Positions 27,770-36,300 of a stretch of 64,000 nt of DNA are shown here, in pieces. The notes under the pieces were generated by a model. That model did not search any database and was not told the origin of the DNA. It worked only from the letters and a program-made list of their open reading frames with translations. Source of the stretch: Pseudarthrobacter enclensis (GTDB lineage Bacteria; Actinomycetota; Actinomycetes; Actinomycetales; Micrococcaceae); the NCBI RefSeq assembly GCF_001457025.1, contig NZ_KQ758602.1:1-64000 (forward strand), given 5' to 3'. The position numbers and the translations under genes are program-made. How positions within the stretch are numbered: the first letter of the stretch is position 1; every line of letters begins with the position of its first letter.

Positions 27770-27844
27770 TAAGTGAACCTCCGCAAGCAGTCCGCGGCGG
27801 GGCAGCCAAGGCCGGCGGTCCCGTGAAGAAGCCCAAGGAAGAAC

Positions 27845-28168
27845 ATGACCGTCGCAACCGAAGACCACTTGTCCGCGTTGGGGGAACGCACAACCGAAGG
27901 CCGCACTCCAGCGGTGGCCACCCCGCCCGTGGATATGGGGCTGCTGGTCACCCTGAATTCGAGAATGCACTGCCGCATGCCGATGGAACGCATCGACCCG
28001 TCGGCGCTGCCCATCCGCCAGCCCGTCTACGTGGACGGCACGGGGATGGTCCCGCTGGGCACACCGCCCGCCTCCAGCACTGTGGTGACCTACCGCTGCG
28101 CCTGCGGTTTCACCATCGACGATCCCGGCCAGCCGGCCTCCGTCAGCGCCCACGCCCTGGCCAGCTGA
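27845..28168 (+). CDS. Small hypothetical protein with a CxC motif
   Basis: This 107-residue soluble protein has no recognised family. AAGGAAGAAC precedes the ATG. A CRMPMERI segment in the middle and a C-terminal VVTYRCACGFTIDDPG give three cysteines, the last two as CxC, which could bind metal or act in redox. No signal peptide or membrane segment is visible. It is monocistronic and preceded by the TAGTAAGCATG leader element, which hints at control shared with the GlsB-like membrane protein at 55.4 kb. Confidence 0.6.
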   Translation: MTVATEDHLSALGERTTEGRTPAVATPPVDMGLLVTLNSRMHCRMPMERIDPSALPIRQPVYVDGTGMVPLGTPPASSTVVTYRCACGFTIDDPGQPASVSAHALAS

Positions 28169-28203
28169 CCCGGCGGCGGCCATGGGCGCCGCCCCGCAAC
28201 CGG

Positions 28204-28533
28204 CTACCCCTCCGGCCAGTCCACGAACTGCTCGTAGCCCTCATGCTTGCGCAGGTAGCTTGTGATGAACGGGCAGTGCGGGATGATCCGCTTGCCGGTG
28301 GCCACCACGTCGTCCAGTGCGAAATGGGCCAGCACCTTTCCCAGGCCCTTCCCTTCGAACTCCGCGCCGGTTTCGGTGTGGGTGAAGTCGATGTGGCCCG
28401 GAAGGTCCCGGAAGAAGGACTGGACAGCCAGCCGGCCGCCCACCAGCAGCTCATACCGGTGGTGCGCATCATTGCGCCTCAGCGTGACATCGGGTGCGAA
28501 CCTATCCTCGGTGGACAACGTGTTCTCGGTCAT
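28204..28533 (-). CDS. GNAT-related N-acetyltransferase (YjdJ/N-Acetyltransf_CG type)
   Basis: This 109-residue protein is of the short GNAT-like class: strand HHRYELLVGG, a conserved FTHTETGAEFEGKGLGKVLAHFALDD acetyl-CoA loop and the C-terminal IIPHCPFITSYLRKH, typical of the YjdJ group. The family probably acetylates a small metabolite or protein; the substrate is unknown. It lies 15 bp downstream of the acyltransferase-3 gene stop region's partner start and on the same strand, so the two may share a transcript. Confidence 0.85.
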   Translation of the reverse strand: MTENTLSTEDRFAPDVTLRRNDAHHRYELLVGGRLAVQSFFRDLPGHIDFTHTETGAEFEGKGLGKVLAHFALDDVVATGKRIIPHCPFITSYLRKHEGYEQFVDWPEG

Positions 28534-28548
28534 GGTTTGACACTGGCA

Positions 28549-29928
28549 CTACTTCACCCCGGTGGCAATGCCCCTGCGCCCCCTCCTGGGCCGGTCCGGC
28601 CGCCCGGAGGAGGACCGGCGGGAGGACCGGAGGGGGGACCGGCGAAAGCGCCTGGCGGCTGCCCAGCCCGGCACCGCGCCAAGGATCAGCTGCGCCAGCG
28701 CGAACAAGGCCGCACCGGTGCCCAGCAGGGCCAGTGTGAGTCCGCCCAGGGCCGCGTCTGCCACTGGCAGGAAAACCACCACGACGGCGGCGGCGACGGC
28801 AGCGGGCTTCCCACCCGGGCCGAGTGCCGCCACCGGAGGCTCTTCCAGCCGCCCAAAGGCCGCGAGGACGGGCACCAGGAGGAGCAGCAGCGCCGGAAGG
28901 ACCACGGCACGTGCCCACCACCATTCGGGCGTTCCCGAGTCCGGTTTGGGGACCGGCGCCAGCAGCAGGAGCCCGGACATCGCCACCAGCAGGGGCAGGT
29001 GCCAGAGGTAGACCGTCAGGGAACGGGCACCGGCCAGCTGCAGCATCCTGCCCAGCCACGGCAACCTCGATGCCGCCCGCAGCACCGGCCGCGCGCACTC
29101 CATGAGCGCCGCCTGCGAGATGCCCAGCAGCAGGAGGCACAGGTTGGGCGGGTTGAGGTTCACCAGCATGTTTCCGGTGTACAGTCCAAGCCCCGTCACC
29201 GTGGCCAGCAAGGCGTTCGCTGCCAGCGCCACAGCGGCCAGGCCTGAGCGCGGGAGGCCGGACAGGTGGCCGTCCGCCAGCAGGAACCCAAGCTGCTGGA
29301 CCGCGCACCAGAGGAACAGCAGGTTGACGTTGGCCAGCGCGGGAAAGGCGCCGCGCAGGCAGTCCACCGCCACCACCAGGGCCGTCAGCCCGGCAAAGGT
29401 CAGCCAGGGCGCGCGGGCGTGGAGGGCGGCAAGGAACGGGATGTTGAGCTGTGCGGCAAGATAGGCGGCCAGGAACCACAGGGGCATTCCCGCGCCGGCG
29501 GCCATCAGTTCCACCACCTGCGGGTGCACGCCCAGCAGCAGCGCGGTGCCGAGTCCCAGGAACATGGCCGCCAACAGGGCGGTGGCAGGCCGCACCAGCC
29601 GCAGCAGCCGCGCCCGGACAAACCGGGCAGCCGTTCCACCGTGGGCGGTTAACCGCCGCCATGACTGCAGGCCCGTGATGCCGCCGGTGACAAAGAACAG
29701 GGGCATCACCATGAAGATCCAGATGACGGGTTCGAACCAGTCCTGCTCCGCGAGGGTGTTCTGCGTGGTCACCGTGCCGTCGGAATGCAGGACGGGGCTG
29801 ACCATCATGGTGTGTCCCACCACCACGAGGGCCAGGCAGGCAAACCGGACAAGGTCGATGACCGGATCGCGGCTGCCTGCCGTGTCCGCCTGGCGCCCCG
29901 GCGGTAGCCCGCCTGCCTGTCCGGTCAT
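28549..29928 (-). CDS. Acyltransferase 3 (OafA/NodX-type) membrane protein
   Basis: This 459-residue protein has about 10-11 transmembrane helices. The opening RDPVIDLVRFACLALVVVGHTMM holds the conserved arginine and GH motif of acyltransferase family 3. These enzymes O-acylate extracytoplasmic glycans or lipids, or small molecules, from an acyl donor crossing the membrane. The C-terminus is a basic, Arg/Ser-rich tail (about residues 428-459). There is no glycan synthesis locus nearby, so the target cannot be inferred. The GNAT gene follows directly on the same strand. Confidence 0.8.
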   Translation of the reverse strand: MTGQAGGLPPGRQADTAGSRDPVIDLVRFACLALVVVGHTMMVSPVLHSDGTVTTQNTLAEQDWFEPVIWIFMVMPLFFVTGGITGLQSWRRLTAHGGTAARFVRARLLRLVRPATALLAAMFLGLGTALLLGVHPQVVELMAAGAGMPLWFLAAYLAAQLNIPFLAALHARAPWLTFAGLTALVVAVDCLRGAFPALANVNLLFLWCAVQQLGFLLADGHLSGLPRSGLAAVALAANALLATVTGLGLYTGNMLVNLNPPNLCLLLLGISQAALMECARPVLRAASRLPWLGRMLQLAGARSLTVYLWHLPLLVAMSGLLLLAPVPKPDSGTPEWWWARAVVLPALLLLLVPVLAAFGRLEEPPVAALGPGGKPAAVAAAVVVVFLPVADAALGGLTLALLGTGAALFALAQLILGAVPGWAAARRFRRSPLRSSRRSSSGRPDRPRRGRRGIATGVK

Positions 29929-30061
29929 GGGTCCTGCAGTACCCCGGCCCTGTTCACAGCACTATTGTGCGCCCGTCGCCGGGAGTGTTGAAGGACCGCC
30001 GCCGCCGCGGGTCACCGCCAGGCCCGGGCGGCCGTCCCTCCACGGGGGCAGCCGGCACCTG

Positions 30062-30466
30062 TCACAGAGCCACTGCCACCAGGCCAAGGACGACGGCGAG
30101 CAGCGGTGTTGCGCCCTGGGTGGCTGCAGCGCGGAGGTACTTGCGTCCGGACAGGGCCAGGACCAGCGCAGCCAGCAGCATGGAGCCACAGCTGGCGAAG
30201 ACGAGGGTCCAGCCGGCCACGTCCTGTGCCGATCCGTCCGAGCCGAAGGCCACCAGCCCGATGCCAACCAAAGCGCCGATGGCCAGGAACAGGTTGTAGA
30301 AACCCTGGTTGTACGCGAGCGGTTTGGTGATCTCCGCGTTTTCCTGGGACTCGATGCTGAACCGCTTCCAAGTGGCCGGTTTGGTCCAGGTCAAGGATTC
30401 CATCGTGAAGATGAACACGTGCAGCGCGGCAGCCAGGAAGGCAAAAAGGAGGGAGGCCAGGATCAT
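30062..30466 (-). CDS. DUF1304 family membrane protein
   Basis: This 134-residue protein has four hydrophobic helices and the DUF1304 signatures HVFIFTMESLTW near the N-terminus and NQGFYNLFLAIG in the middle. The family is widespread and uncharacterised. It lies 46 bp downstream of the sugar-acid aldolase gene on the same strand, so read-through from the tetronate operon is possible, but the gene is usually a singleton in other bacteria. The ATG at 30466 begins MILASLLFAFLAAALH. Confidence 0.85.
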   Translation of the reverse strand: MILASLLFAFLAAALHVFIFTMESLTWTKPATWKRFSIESQENAEITKPLAYNQGFYNLFLAIGALVGIGLVAFGSDGSAQDVAGWTLVFASCGSMLLAALVLALSGRKYLRAAATQGATPLLAVVLGLVAVAL

Positions 30467-30512
30467 GGCTCGATCCTAGCCTCCCTCCCCGGAGTTTCCC
30501 GGCGTCGTGCGC

Positions 30513-31376
30513 TTAGCGGGTCAGAGTTGCCAGCGTGGCGCCGGCGAACTCCCCGGCAGACCGGTTCCAGTGCCCCAGGAGCGCCTGCAGGTTTTCGCCG
30601 TCGGCGCGGTGCGCCGGGAGCTGCTCCTGCAGGGTAGCCAGCACACCGGTGCGCAGCTCGGTATTGAAGTTGACCTTGCCCACGTTCATGGCCGCGGCCT
30701 TCACCAGCTCTTCGGCCGGGATACCGGAGGCACCGTGCAGCACCAGCGGGATGTGGGTCCGCACGGCAATGTCCTGCAGGACGTCCCAGCGCAGCTGAGG
30801 CTCTCCTTTGTACTTGCCGTGGACGTTGCCGACGGCGACGGCCAGCAGCTGCGCACCGGTGCGGGCCACGAAGTCCTCCACCTGGGCCGAGTCGGTCAGG
30901 CCGGCAACGGAGACACCGGCCTCAGCGGCGGGCTGGTCCGCGGAGAAGGCGCGGTCCTCGTCGCCGGCCAGGCCGCCGAGCTCCGCTTCCAGGACGACGT
31001 CGGCACCCAGCAGTTCCCGGGCGGCGACCACCAGCGCAACGTTGTCCTCGTAAGGCAAGGACGAACCGTCGGCGAGGACGGAATCCGCCCCCGCCCCGAC
31101 GGCGTCGGCCATTACCTGGAGGTCAGAGGCGTGATCAAGCTGCACCGCAACCGGAACGGACGCGGCGTCCGCCAGCCCGCGGAGGGCTGCGATGAGCCGC
31201 AGGCCGTTGGGCGTTGCAGCCGTCTTGGGGGCCACCAGCAGGATGACGCCACGGCCGGATTCCTCGGCTGCGCCCACCACGGCAAGCGCGGTGGTGAAGT
31301 CGTAGCACGTGAACGCGGGGACGGCCGAGCCCTGCTGCAGGGCGGAGGTGACCAGCTGGTCGAGTTGGGTGCGCAT
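30513..31376 (-). CDS. Class II fructose-bisphosphate aldolase-family protein
   Basis: This 287-residue TIM-barrel enzyme of the FbaA/GatY family has the zinc ligands in place: H82 in QLDHASD (with catalytic-type D81), E132 in EAELGG, H186 in GNVHGKYKG and H214 in VLHGASGI. Such enzymes stabilise a dihydroxyacetone-phosphate enediolate on zinc. It overlaps the GntP permease gene by one base and so belongs to the tetronate operon. There it might release DHAP from a phosphorylated four-carbon ketoacid or from another sugar-acid intermediate. That role is inference; generic annotation would be tagatose/fructose-bisphosphate aldolase. Confidence 0.85.
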   Translation of the reverse strand: MRTQLDQLVTSALQQGSAVPAFTCYDFTTALAVVGAAEESGRGVILLVAPKTAATPNGLRLIAALRGLADAASVPVAVQLDHASDLQVMADAVGAGADSVLADGSSLPYEDNVALVVAARELLGADVVLEAELGGLAGDEDRAFSADQPAAEAGVSVAGLTDSAQVEDFVARTGAQLLAVAVGNVHGKYKGEPQLRWDVLQDIAVRTHIPLVLHGASGIPAEELVKAAAMNVGKVNFNTELRTGVLATLQEQLPAHRADGENLQALLGHWNRSAGEFAGATLATLTR

Positions 31377-32842
31377 CAGACGCCCAGGCCTCCCACCAGG
31401 ATCCAGGCCACGAAGGTCAGTGCGAAGCCGGCCAGGCCCAGGACGGTGGTGAGCACGGTCCAGGTCTTCAGGCCATCGGAGACAGTGAGGCCGTAGTAGC
31501 GGATCACCGTCCAGAAGCCGGCGTCGGTGACGTGGGACAGGCCCAGGGCGCCGAAGCCGATGGCGATGACGATCACGGCGATCTGCGCCGGGCTGTAGCC
31601 GCCTTCCATGACGGCGGAGGTCAGCAGGCCGGTGGTGGTCACAATCGCAACGGTGGCCGAGCCTTGGGCGGCGCGCAGTGCCAGCGAGATGATGAAGCCG
31701 AGCGCGATGACCGGCAGGCCCAGGTGGTCCAGGGTGTGGGACAGGGCAGCACCGATGCCGGAGGTGCGGAGGACTTCGCCGAACACGCCGCCGGCGGCCA
31801 CCACCATGAGGATGGAGGCGATGGGAGGCAGTGCACCTTCGAAGATTTCGCCGGTTTCCTTCAGCGACCAGTTGCGGCGGACTGCCAGCAGGAAGAAGGA
31901 CAGCGTGACGGCGACCAGGAGTGCGAAGAACGGGTTGCCGATGAAGGAGGCCACGCCGTACCAGTAGTTGTCCTTGGCGATGGTGAGGGTGCCAACGGTG
32001 CCCAGGAGGATCTGCACGATCGGAGCGGCGATCAGGAAGATGATCAGTCCGGGCCGGGGCGGGGCGATGGCGGCAGCACCGGGGCCATCGTGGCCTACCT
32101 TGACCAGGGAGTCGGAGCCGAACTCCTCCACCTGGGCCTTGACGCCGGGGAGCAGCTCGTAGTCCTTGCGGTTCATGATGCTGGCAACCCAGTAGGACAG
32201 GAAGCCCAGCGGGACACAGATGATCAGCGAGATCAGGGTGATGAGCCCGATGTCGGCACCGAAGACGCCCGCGCCGGCAACGATGCCGGGGTGCGGCGGA
32301 ACTGCGACGTGGATGGACAGCATGATGCCGGCCATGGGGAGGCCGAACTTGATGGGGTGGACCTTGGCGATCTTGGCGAAGGCGTAGACGATCGGCACCA
32401 GCACGATGACGCCGACCTCGAAGAACACGGGGATGGCCACCAGGAAGCCGACGGCGGTGAGGGCCACGGCAACGCGCTTGGCCCCGAGCTTTTCGGTGAA
32501 GTGCGTGGCCAGTGACTGGACGCCGCCGGAGACCTCGATCATGCGGCCCAGGATCGCGCCGAGGGCGATGAGCAGCGCCACCTTACCCATGGTGCTGCCC
32601 ACGCCGGTGGTGACCACGGTGAAGATGTCCTTGAGCGGGATCTGCGCGGCAACACCCACCAGGATGCTGACGGCCAGGAGGGCCACGAAGGCCTGGATCT
32701 TGAAGCGGATGATCAGCACCAGCAGCAGGGCGATGCCTGCGGCGGCGATGGTCAGCAGCAGCGGGGTGCCAAGTTCCACTGCGGGTTTGATGGCCGGGGC
32801 ATCGGCCGCCCGCACAATCAGCGGGTTAATCAGATGGTTCAC
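31376..32842 (-). CDS. GntP-family gluconate/sugar-acid:H+ symporter
   Basis: This 488-residue permease has about 12-14 hydrophobic segments and GntP family features: GVGSTMGKVALLIALGAILGRMIEVSGG, the HPIKFGLPMAGIMLSIHVAVPPHPG segment and the C-terminal GLSHVTDAGFW motif. GntP members import gluconate, fructuronate and other aldonic acids. Next to OtnK and LtnD homologues a tetronate (threonate or erythronate) is the likely cargo. The aldolase gene starts at its stop codon (TGATG). A 150-bp gap with a hairpin separates it from the dehydrogenase upstream. Confidence 0.9.
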   Translation of the reverse strand: MNHLINPLIVRAADAPAIKPAVELGTPLLLTIAAAGIALLLVLIIRFKIQAFVALLAVSILVGVAAQIPLKDIFTVVTTGVGSTMGKVALLIALGAILGRMIEVSGGVQSLATHFTEKLGAKRVAVALTAVGFLVAIPVFFEVGVIVLVPIVYAFAKIAKVHPIKFGLPMAGIMLSIHVAVPPHPGIVAGAGVFGADIGLITLISLIICVPLGFLSYWVASIMNRKDYELLPGVKAQVEEFGSDSLVKVGHDGPGAAAIAPPRPGLIIFLIAAPIVQILLGTVGTLTIAKDNYWYGVASFIGNPFFALLVAVTLSFFLLAVRRNWSLKETGEIFEGALPPIASILMVVAAGGVFGEVLRTSGIGAALSHTLDHLGLPVIALGFIISLALRAAQGSATVAIVTTTGLLTSAVMEGGYSPAQIAVIVIAIGFGALGLSHVTDAGFWTVIRYYGLTVSDGLKTWTVLTTVLGLAGFALTFVAWILVGGLGV

Positions 32843-32926
32843 GATGGGGTGTCTCCTTTGACGTGCCAGTCTTCCAGATGACGGGCAATAAGGCGCCGGT
32901 TGTTTCCAAGGGGTGTAACGCGGAGG

Positions 32927-32964
32927 GTACGACGGCGGCGGAGGGGGGACCGCCGCCGTCGTAC
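32927..32964 (-). terminator. Hairpin between ltnD and gntP
   Basis: A 15-bp stem pairs GTACGACGGCGGCG (32927-32940) with CGCCGCCGTCGTAC (32951-32964) round a G-rich loop, within the same-strand operon. It may be a terminator that divides the operon or a processing stem that sets relative mRNA levels. No T-run follows. Confidence 0.6.
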
Positions 32965-32992
32965 GTTGGGGGGAGGGTGCTGCAGGGGGTGC

Positions 32993-33892
32993 TTAGTTGG
33001 TGCGTTTGGCGGGGGCCACGACCTTGATGACCGCGGAGTCGTCGGCGGCGGCGAGGCCCTGTGCCTGGCCCAGCAGGTAGAGCTGTTCGGCGGCGGCGGC
33101 AACGGGGGCTGCCAGGCCGGCGGCGCGGGTGGCCTTGCCCACGATGCCCATGTCCTTGACGAAGATGTCCAGGCGGGACAGGACCTCGGCGCCTTCCTCG
33201 TCGTAGGCCTCAAGGATGCGGGGGCCGCGGTTGGAGAGCATGAAGGAACCCGCGGCGCCGGCCTCGAGGGCGGCGAGGGTCTTGGCCTGGTCCAGGCCGA
33301 GCGCGTCCGCCAGGGCGAGGGCTTCGGCGGCGGCCGCGATGTGCACGCCGCAGAGGAGCTGGTTGACGGTCTTCAGGGCCTGGCCGTCGCCGGGGTTGTC
33401 GCCCACCACTGTGAGGGTGGAGGCGAGCAGGTCCAGGGCGGGGGCGGCTTTTTCGCGGGCTTCCGGGGAGGCGCCGACGACGATGAGCAGGTCGCCTTCG
33501 CCGGCCCGCTTGGGGCCGCCGGACAGCGGTGCGTCCACCAGGTCCACGCCGTATTCGGCCAGCTTGGCCACGGTGGCGGGGATGGCGTCGGTGCCCACGG
33601 TGCTGCCGAGGATCACGACGGCGCCCGGCTCCAGGACGGAGGCCACGCCGTTCTCGCCGAAGAGGACATCGTTGAGCTGTTCGCCGTTGCGGACAGCCAG
33701 GAGGACTGCGTCGGCGCCCTTGGCCGCTTCGCGGGCGGTCCCGAAGGTGGCGATGCCGGCCTCGCGGGCAAGTTCCAGGCGGGGTTCGGCGATGTCGAAG
33801 CCGTGGACGGTCAGCTGGGAAGCCAAGCGGGTGGCCATGGGCAGGCCCATGGCGCCAAGGCCCAGGACGGTGACGGTGTAGTTGCTGGTCAT
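32993..33892 (-). CDS. ltnD: NAD(P)-dependent 3-hydroxyacid dehydrogenase, L-threonate dehydrogenase type
   Basis: This 299-residue beta-hydroxyacid dehydrogenase has the cofactor motif GLGAMGLP (11-18), the substrate motif DAPLSGGPKRAGEGDL (about 120-135) and the catalytic lysine K174 in ALKTVNQLL. The SGGPKRA variant and neighbouring OtnK fit LtnD, which oxidises L-threonate (or D-erythronate) at C2 to 2-oxo-tetronate. 3-Hydroxyisobutyrate or tartronate semialdehyde dehydrogenase are the alternatives within the superfamily. The ATG at 33892 matches the conserved N-terminus. It lies 37 bp after the kinase gene. Confidence 0.82.
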   Translation of the reverse strand: MTSNYTVTVLGLGAMGLPMATRLASQLTVHGFDIAEPRLELAREAGIATFGTAREAAKGADAVLLAVRNGEQLNDVLFGENGVASVLEPGAVVILGSTVGTDAIPATVAKLAEYGVDLVDAPLSGGPKRAGEGDLLIVVGASPEAREKAAPALDLLASTLTVVGDNPGDGQALKTVNQLLCGVHIAAAAEALALADALGLDQAKTLAALEAGAAGSFMLSNRGPRILEAYDEEGAEVLSRLDIFVKDMGIVGKATRAAGLAAPVAAAAEQLYLLGQAQGLAAADDSAVIKVVAPAKRTN

Positions 33893-33929
33893 TTGGTTTC
33901 TCCGTTGAATTCTTGCGCTGCGGTGGGAA

Positions 33930-35420
33930 TTAGAAGGTGTTGCTGAGCTTGCGGGTGACCTGGGCCAGGGAGTCGTCGTCGCCAACGTTGCCGGCGAAGA
34001 CGATGTAGGGGATGCCCTGGGCGGGTCCGTCCACCGGCTCCCAGAGCGAGACGATGCCCGGCAACATGGGACCGCGGACGATCGCGTGGCGGATTTCGAG
34101 GCCGTGGGCCGCGACGTCCGAGGAGGTGATGCCGCCCTTGGCGATGACGAACCGCGGCGGGAAGGTCTTCAGGGTGCGGTTGACCACGGCGACGACGGCG
34201 GCGGACACCGTGCGCGCGATCCGCAGGCTTTCGGCGGGGTCGTCGGTCTTGATGAGCAGCCGGCTGGTGTGGACGATGACGTCGCCGGCTTTGAGGGCAC
34301 CGACCACGGCATCCACGGTGGCGTCCAGGTGTGCAACGGCTTCTGCTTCGGTGCCGAGGAGCTTTTCGACGTCGATCTCGATAATGCGCGCGGAGCTGTG
34401 TTCCGCGGTGAGGACGTTCAGCTGCCGGGTGGTGACACCGACGTGCGAGCCGACCACGATCAGGCCGCCCGCGTTGGAGGGGGTGTTGCCCTCGTAAGAC
34501 TCCTCGGCGGTCAGCGGGCTGCGGACTTCCTGGCCGATGCGGCCGCGGACGAACGGCGGACCCACCCGGTAGAGGAGCTTCTTGCCGCGGCGTTCCGCTT
34601 CCTCCAGGCCCAGGGCGAGGGCGCGGAAATCGTTCTCGGTAACGATGTCCGCGACGATGGGCGTGGAGTTGGTGGCACCTTCCAGGGCGTCGGCGATGGC
34701 CTTGGCGGAGATGGCGGGATCCTGCGCCGACGAACCGGCACGGATGATGTTCAGGTCCAGGACGATGACCGAGTCCGCGGCGAAGCGGCCATGGGATTTT
34801 TCCTCCACGTAGTCAGCCATCACGGAGGTGCTGAAGCCGAAGCTCGCGTCCTTCGCGAATTCGGTCTCGGAGACCGGGACCAGCGTTCCGGCGGCCTCGC
34901 CGGTGCCGCGCATGTAGTGGACACCGCCGATGGTGAGCCGGCCGGCGTCGGGAAAGGCAGGAACCAGGACCACGCCGTCGGTCTTCCCTCCGCCGGCCTC
35001 CGCAACCGTGGCTGCAATGACGTCCGGTTCCAGCGGGTAGTGGCCGCGAAGGGTGGAGTCGCTGCGGCTGACGAACCCCAGCCGCAGGCCTGAATCGGCG
35101 CTTGCACCGGCGGCGGCCAGGGCGTTCCGGACCACTTCCCCGTTGCGGGCGGCCGCTTCGGCGGGATCGAGGCTGCGGGTGTTGGTCAGGACGTAGACCG
35201 CGGGCTTGGACTGGCTGAAGGCCCAGGTGAAGTCCTCGACGTCCCACTGGGTGAGGACCGGAAGATCGGCCACGGACTGGGTTCCGGTGGGGTCGTCGTC
35301 GAGCACTACCAGGACGCGGGGATCCTCCGCGTTGGAAGCGGCCAAGGCGTCCGCCACGAGGGCGGCGGGAATCGGGAAGTCCGCCGGATAGGCGGCCAGG
35401 ACGTGGGCTTCAAGCGTCAC
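33930..35420 (-). CDS. otnK: Four-carbon acid sugar kinase
   Basis: This 496-residue member of the OtnK/DtnK (DUF1537) family has an N-terminal substrate domain containing VVLDDDPTGTQSVADLPVLT and SRSDSTLRGHYPLEPD, and a C-terminal nucleotide-binding domain with GGLIVVGSHV and KGGITSSDVA. It phosphorylates 3-oxo-tetronate (or a tetronate) at O4. It is first in the minus-strand operon, with the FadR-type regulator divergent across 172 bp containing two TGTCWGACA palindromes. The length is slightly above average for the family. Exact substrate isomer is not readable from sequence. Confidence 0.9.
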   Translation of the reverse strand: MTLEAHVLAAYPADFPIPAALVADALAASNAEDPRVLVVLDDDPTGTQSVADLPVLTQWDVEDFTWAFSQSKPAVYVLTNTRSLDPAEAAARNGEVVRNALAAAGASADSGLRLGFVSRSDSTLRGHYPLEPDVIAATVAEAGGGKTDGVVLVPAFPDAGRLTIGGVHYMRGTGEAAGTLVPVSETEFAKDASFGFSTSVMADYVEEKSHGRFAADSVIVLDLNIIRAGSSAQDPAISAKAIADALEGATNSTPIVADIVTENDFRALALGLEEAERRGKKLLYRVGPPFVRGRIGQEVRSPLTAEESYEGNTPSNAGGLIVVGSHVGVTTRQLNVLTAEHSSARIIEIDVEKLLGTEAEAVAHLDATVDAVVGALKAGDVIVHTSRLLIKTDDPAESLRIARTVSAAVVAVVNRTLKTFPPRFVIAKGGITSSDVAAHGLEIRHAIVRGPMLPGIVSLWEPVDGPAQGIPYIVFAGNVGDDDSLAQVTRKLSNTF

Positions 35421-35476
35421 AGTGCACTCCGTTGTGTAGCGATCCGGGCGGCGGACCGAAGAACTTATAGATCTGT

Positions 35477-35551
35477 AAGATGTCTGACATCTTGCATTTG
35501 AATGCTAGTGTGGCACACGGCATACAGGGACGCAAGTAGACTTGTCAGACA
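35477..35551. promoter_or_regulatory. Two FadR/GntR-type operators between otnK and its regulator
   Basis: AAGATGTCTGACATCTT (35477-35493) is a perfect odd palindrome with core TGTCTGACA. A second core, TGTCAGACA, lies at 35543-35551. Their centres are about 62 bp apart, near six helical turns. The GTnnnAC pattern is that expected for the FadR subfamily. They lie in the shared promoter region of otnK (minus) and the regulator gene (plus). Confidence 0.65.
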
Positions 35552-35592
35552 TATCCGCCGGGTAAAGGCACAGGGCAGGAATCGGGGGAAGC

Positions 35593-36297
35593 ATGGCACG
35601 GAAGTCGCTGGTCGGCGTGGTGGCGGACGATCTGCTGGACCGCATCATCGACGGCGAATTCCCGCCCGGGTCCACCGTTCCCGGCGAGCACGAGCTCAGC
35701 GCCCGGCACGAAGTCAGCCGGATGACCGTCCGCGAAGCCATGAAGACGCTTCAGGCCCAGCAGATCCTGAGCGTCGAACGCGGCCGCGGGACCTTCGTCA
35801 ACCCGCTCAGCCGCTGGACCTCGCTGGAAGCGGTGCTCCGCGCGGCGTCGGAGGGCAAGAACGAGTCCGAGGCGTCCGTGCAGCTCATCGAGCTGCGCCG
35901 CATGCTGGAAACCGGCGCCTGCGAGCTGGCGGCCGGCCGCATCTCGGAAGCGGATACCGAGTCCCTCTTCGCCTACATTTCCGCCATGAAGGCCGCCCAC
36001 GGCATCAACGACGTCGGCGCGTTCGTCGAAGCCGACCTCGCCTTCCACGACGTCATCCTGCGGGCGTCCGGCAACGTCTTCGTCTCAGTCCTGTTCGAAC
36101 CCCTGCACCGGGTGCTGGAAAAACGCCGGGCCGAAACCTCGGCGGTGCCGGAAATCCAGGAGCACGCCATCGGGCACCACCAGAACATCGCCGAGGCTTT
36201 GAAGTCAGGGGACGCGGCGCGCTCCCGGGAAGCCATGGATGCGCACATGCAGCAGACACTGGACGACCTCAAGAACCTGGTGCTGCCTGCCAAGTAG
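35593..36297 (+). CDS. GntR-family (FadR subfamily) transcriptional regulator
   Basis: This 234-residue regulator has an N-terminal winged helix (about 1-75, with EHELSARHEVSRMTVREAMKTLQAQQILSVERGRGTFV) and a C-terminal all-helical FCD domain with metal/ligand-binding histidines in the HDVILRAS and HHQNIAEA segments. It is divergent from otnK-ltnD-gntP-aldolase. It most likely represses that operon and itself until a sugar acid or its phosphate binds. A GGGGGA sequence precedes the ATG. Its 3' end nearly touches the convergent LacI gene (3 bp). Confidence 0.9.
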   Translation: MARKSLVGVVADDLLDRIIDGEFPPGSTVPGEHELSARHEVSRMTVREAMKTLQAQQILSVERGRGTFVNPLSRWTSLEAVLRAASEGKNESEASVQLIELRRMLETGACELAAGRISEADTESLFAYISAMKAAHGINDVGAFVEADLAFHDVILRASGNVFVSVLFEPLHRVLEKRRAETSAVPEIQEHAIGHHQNIAEALKSGDAARSREAMDAHMQQTLDDLKNLVLPAK

Positions 36298-36300
36298 CTG

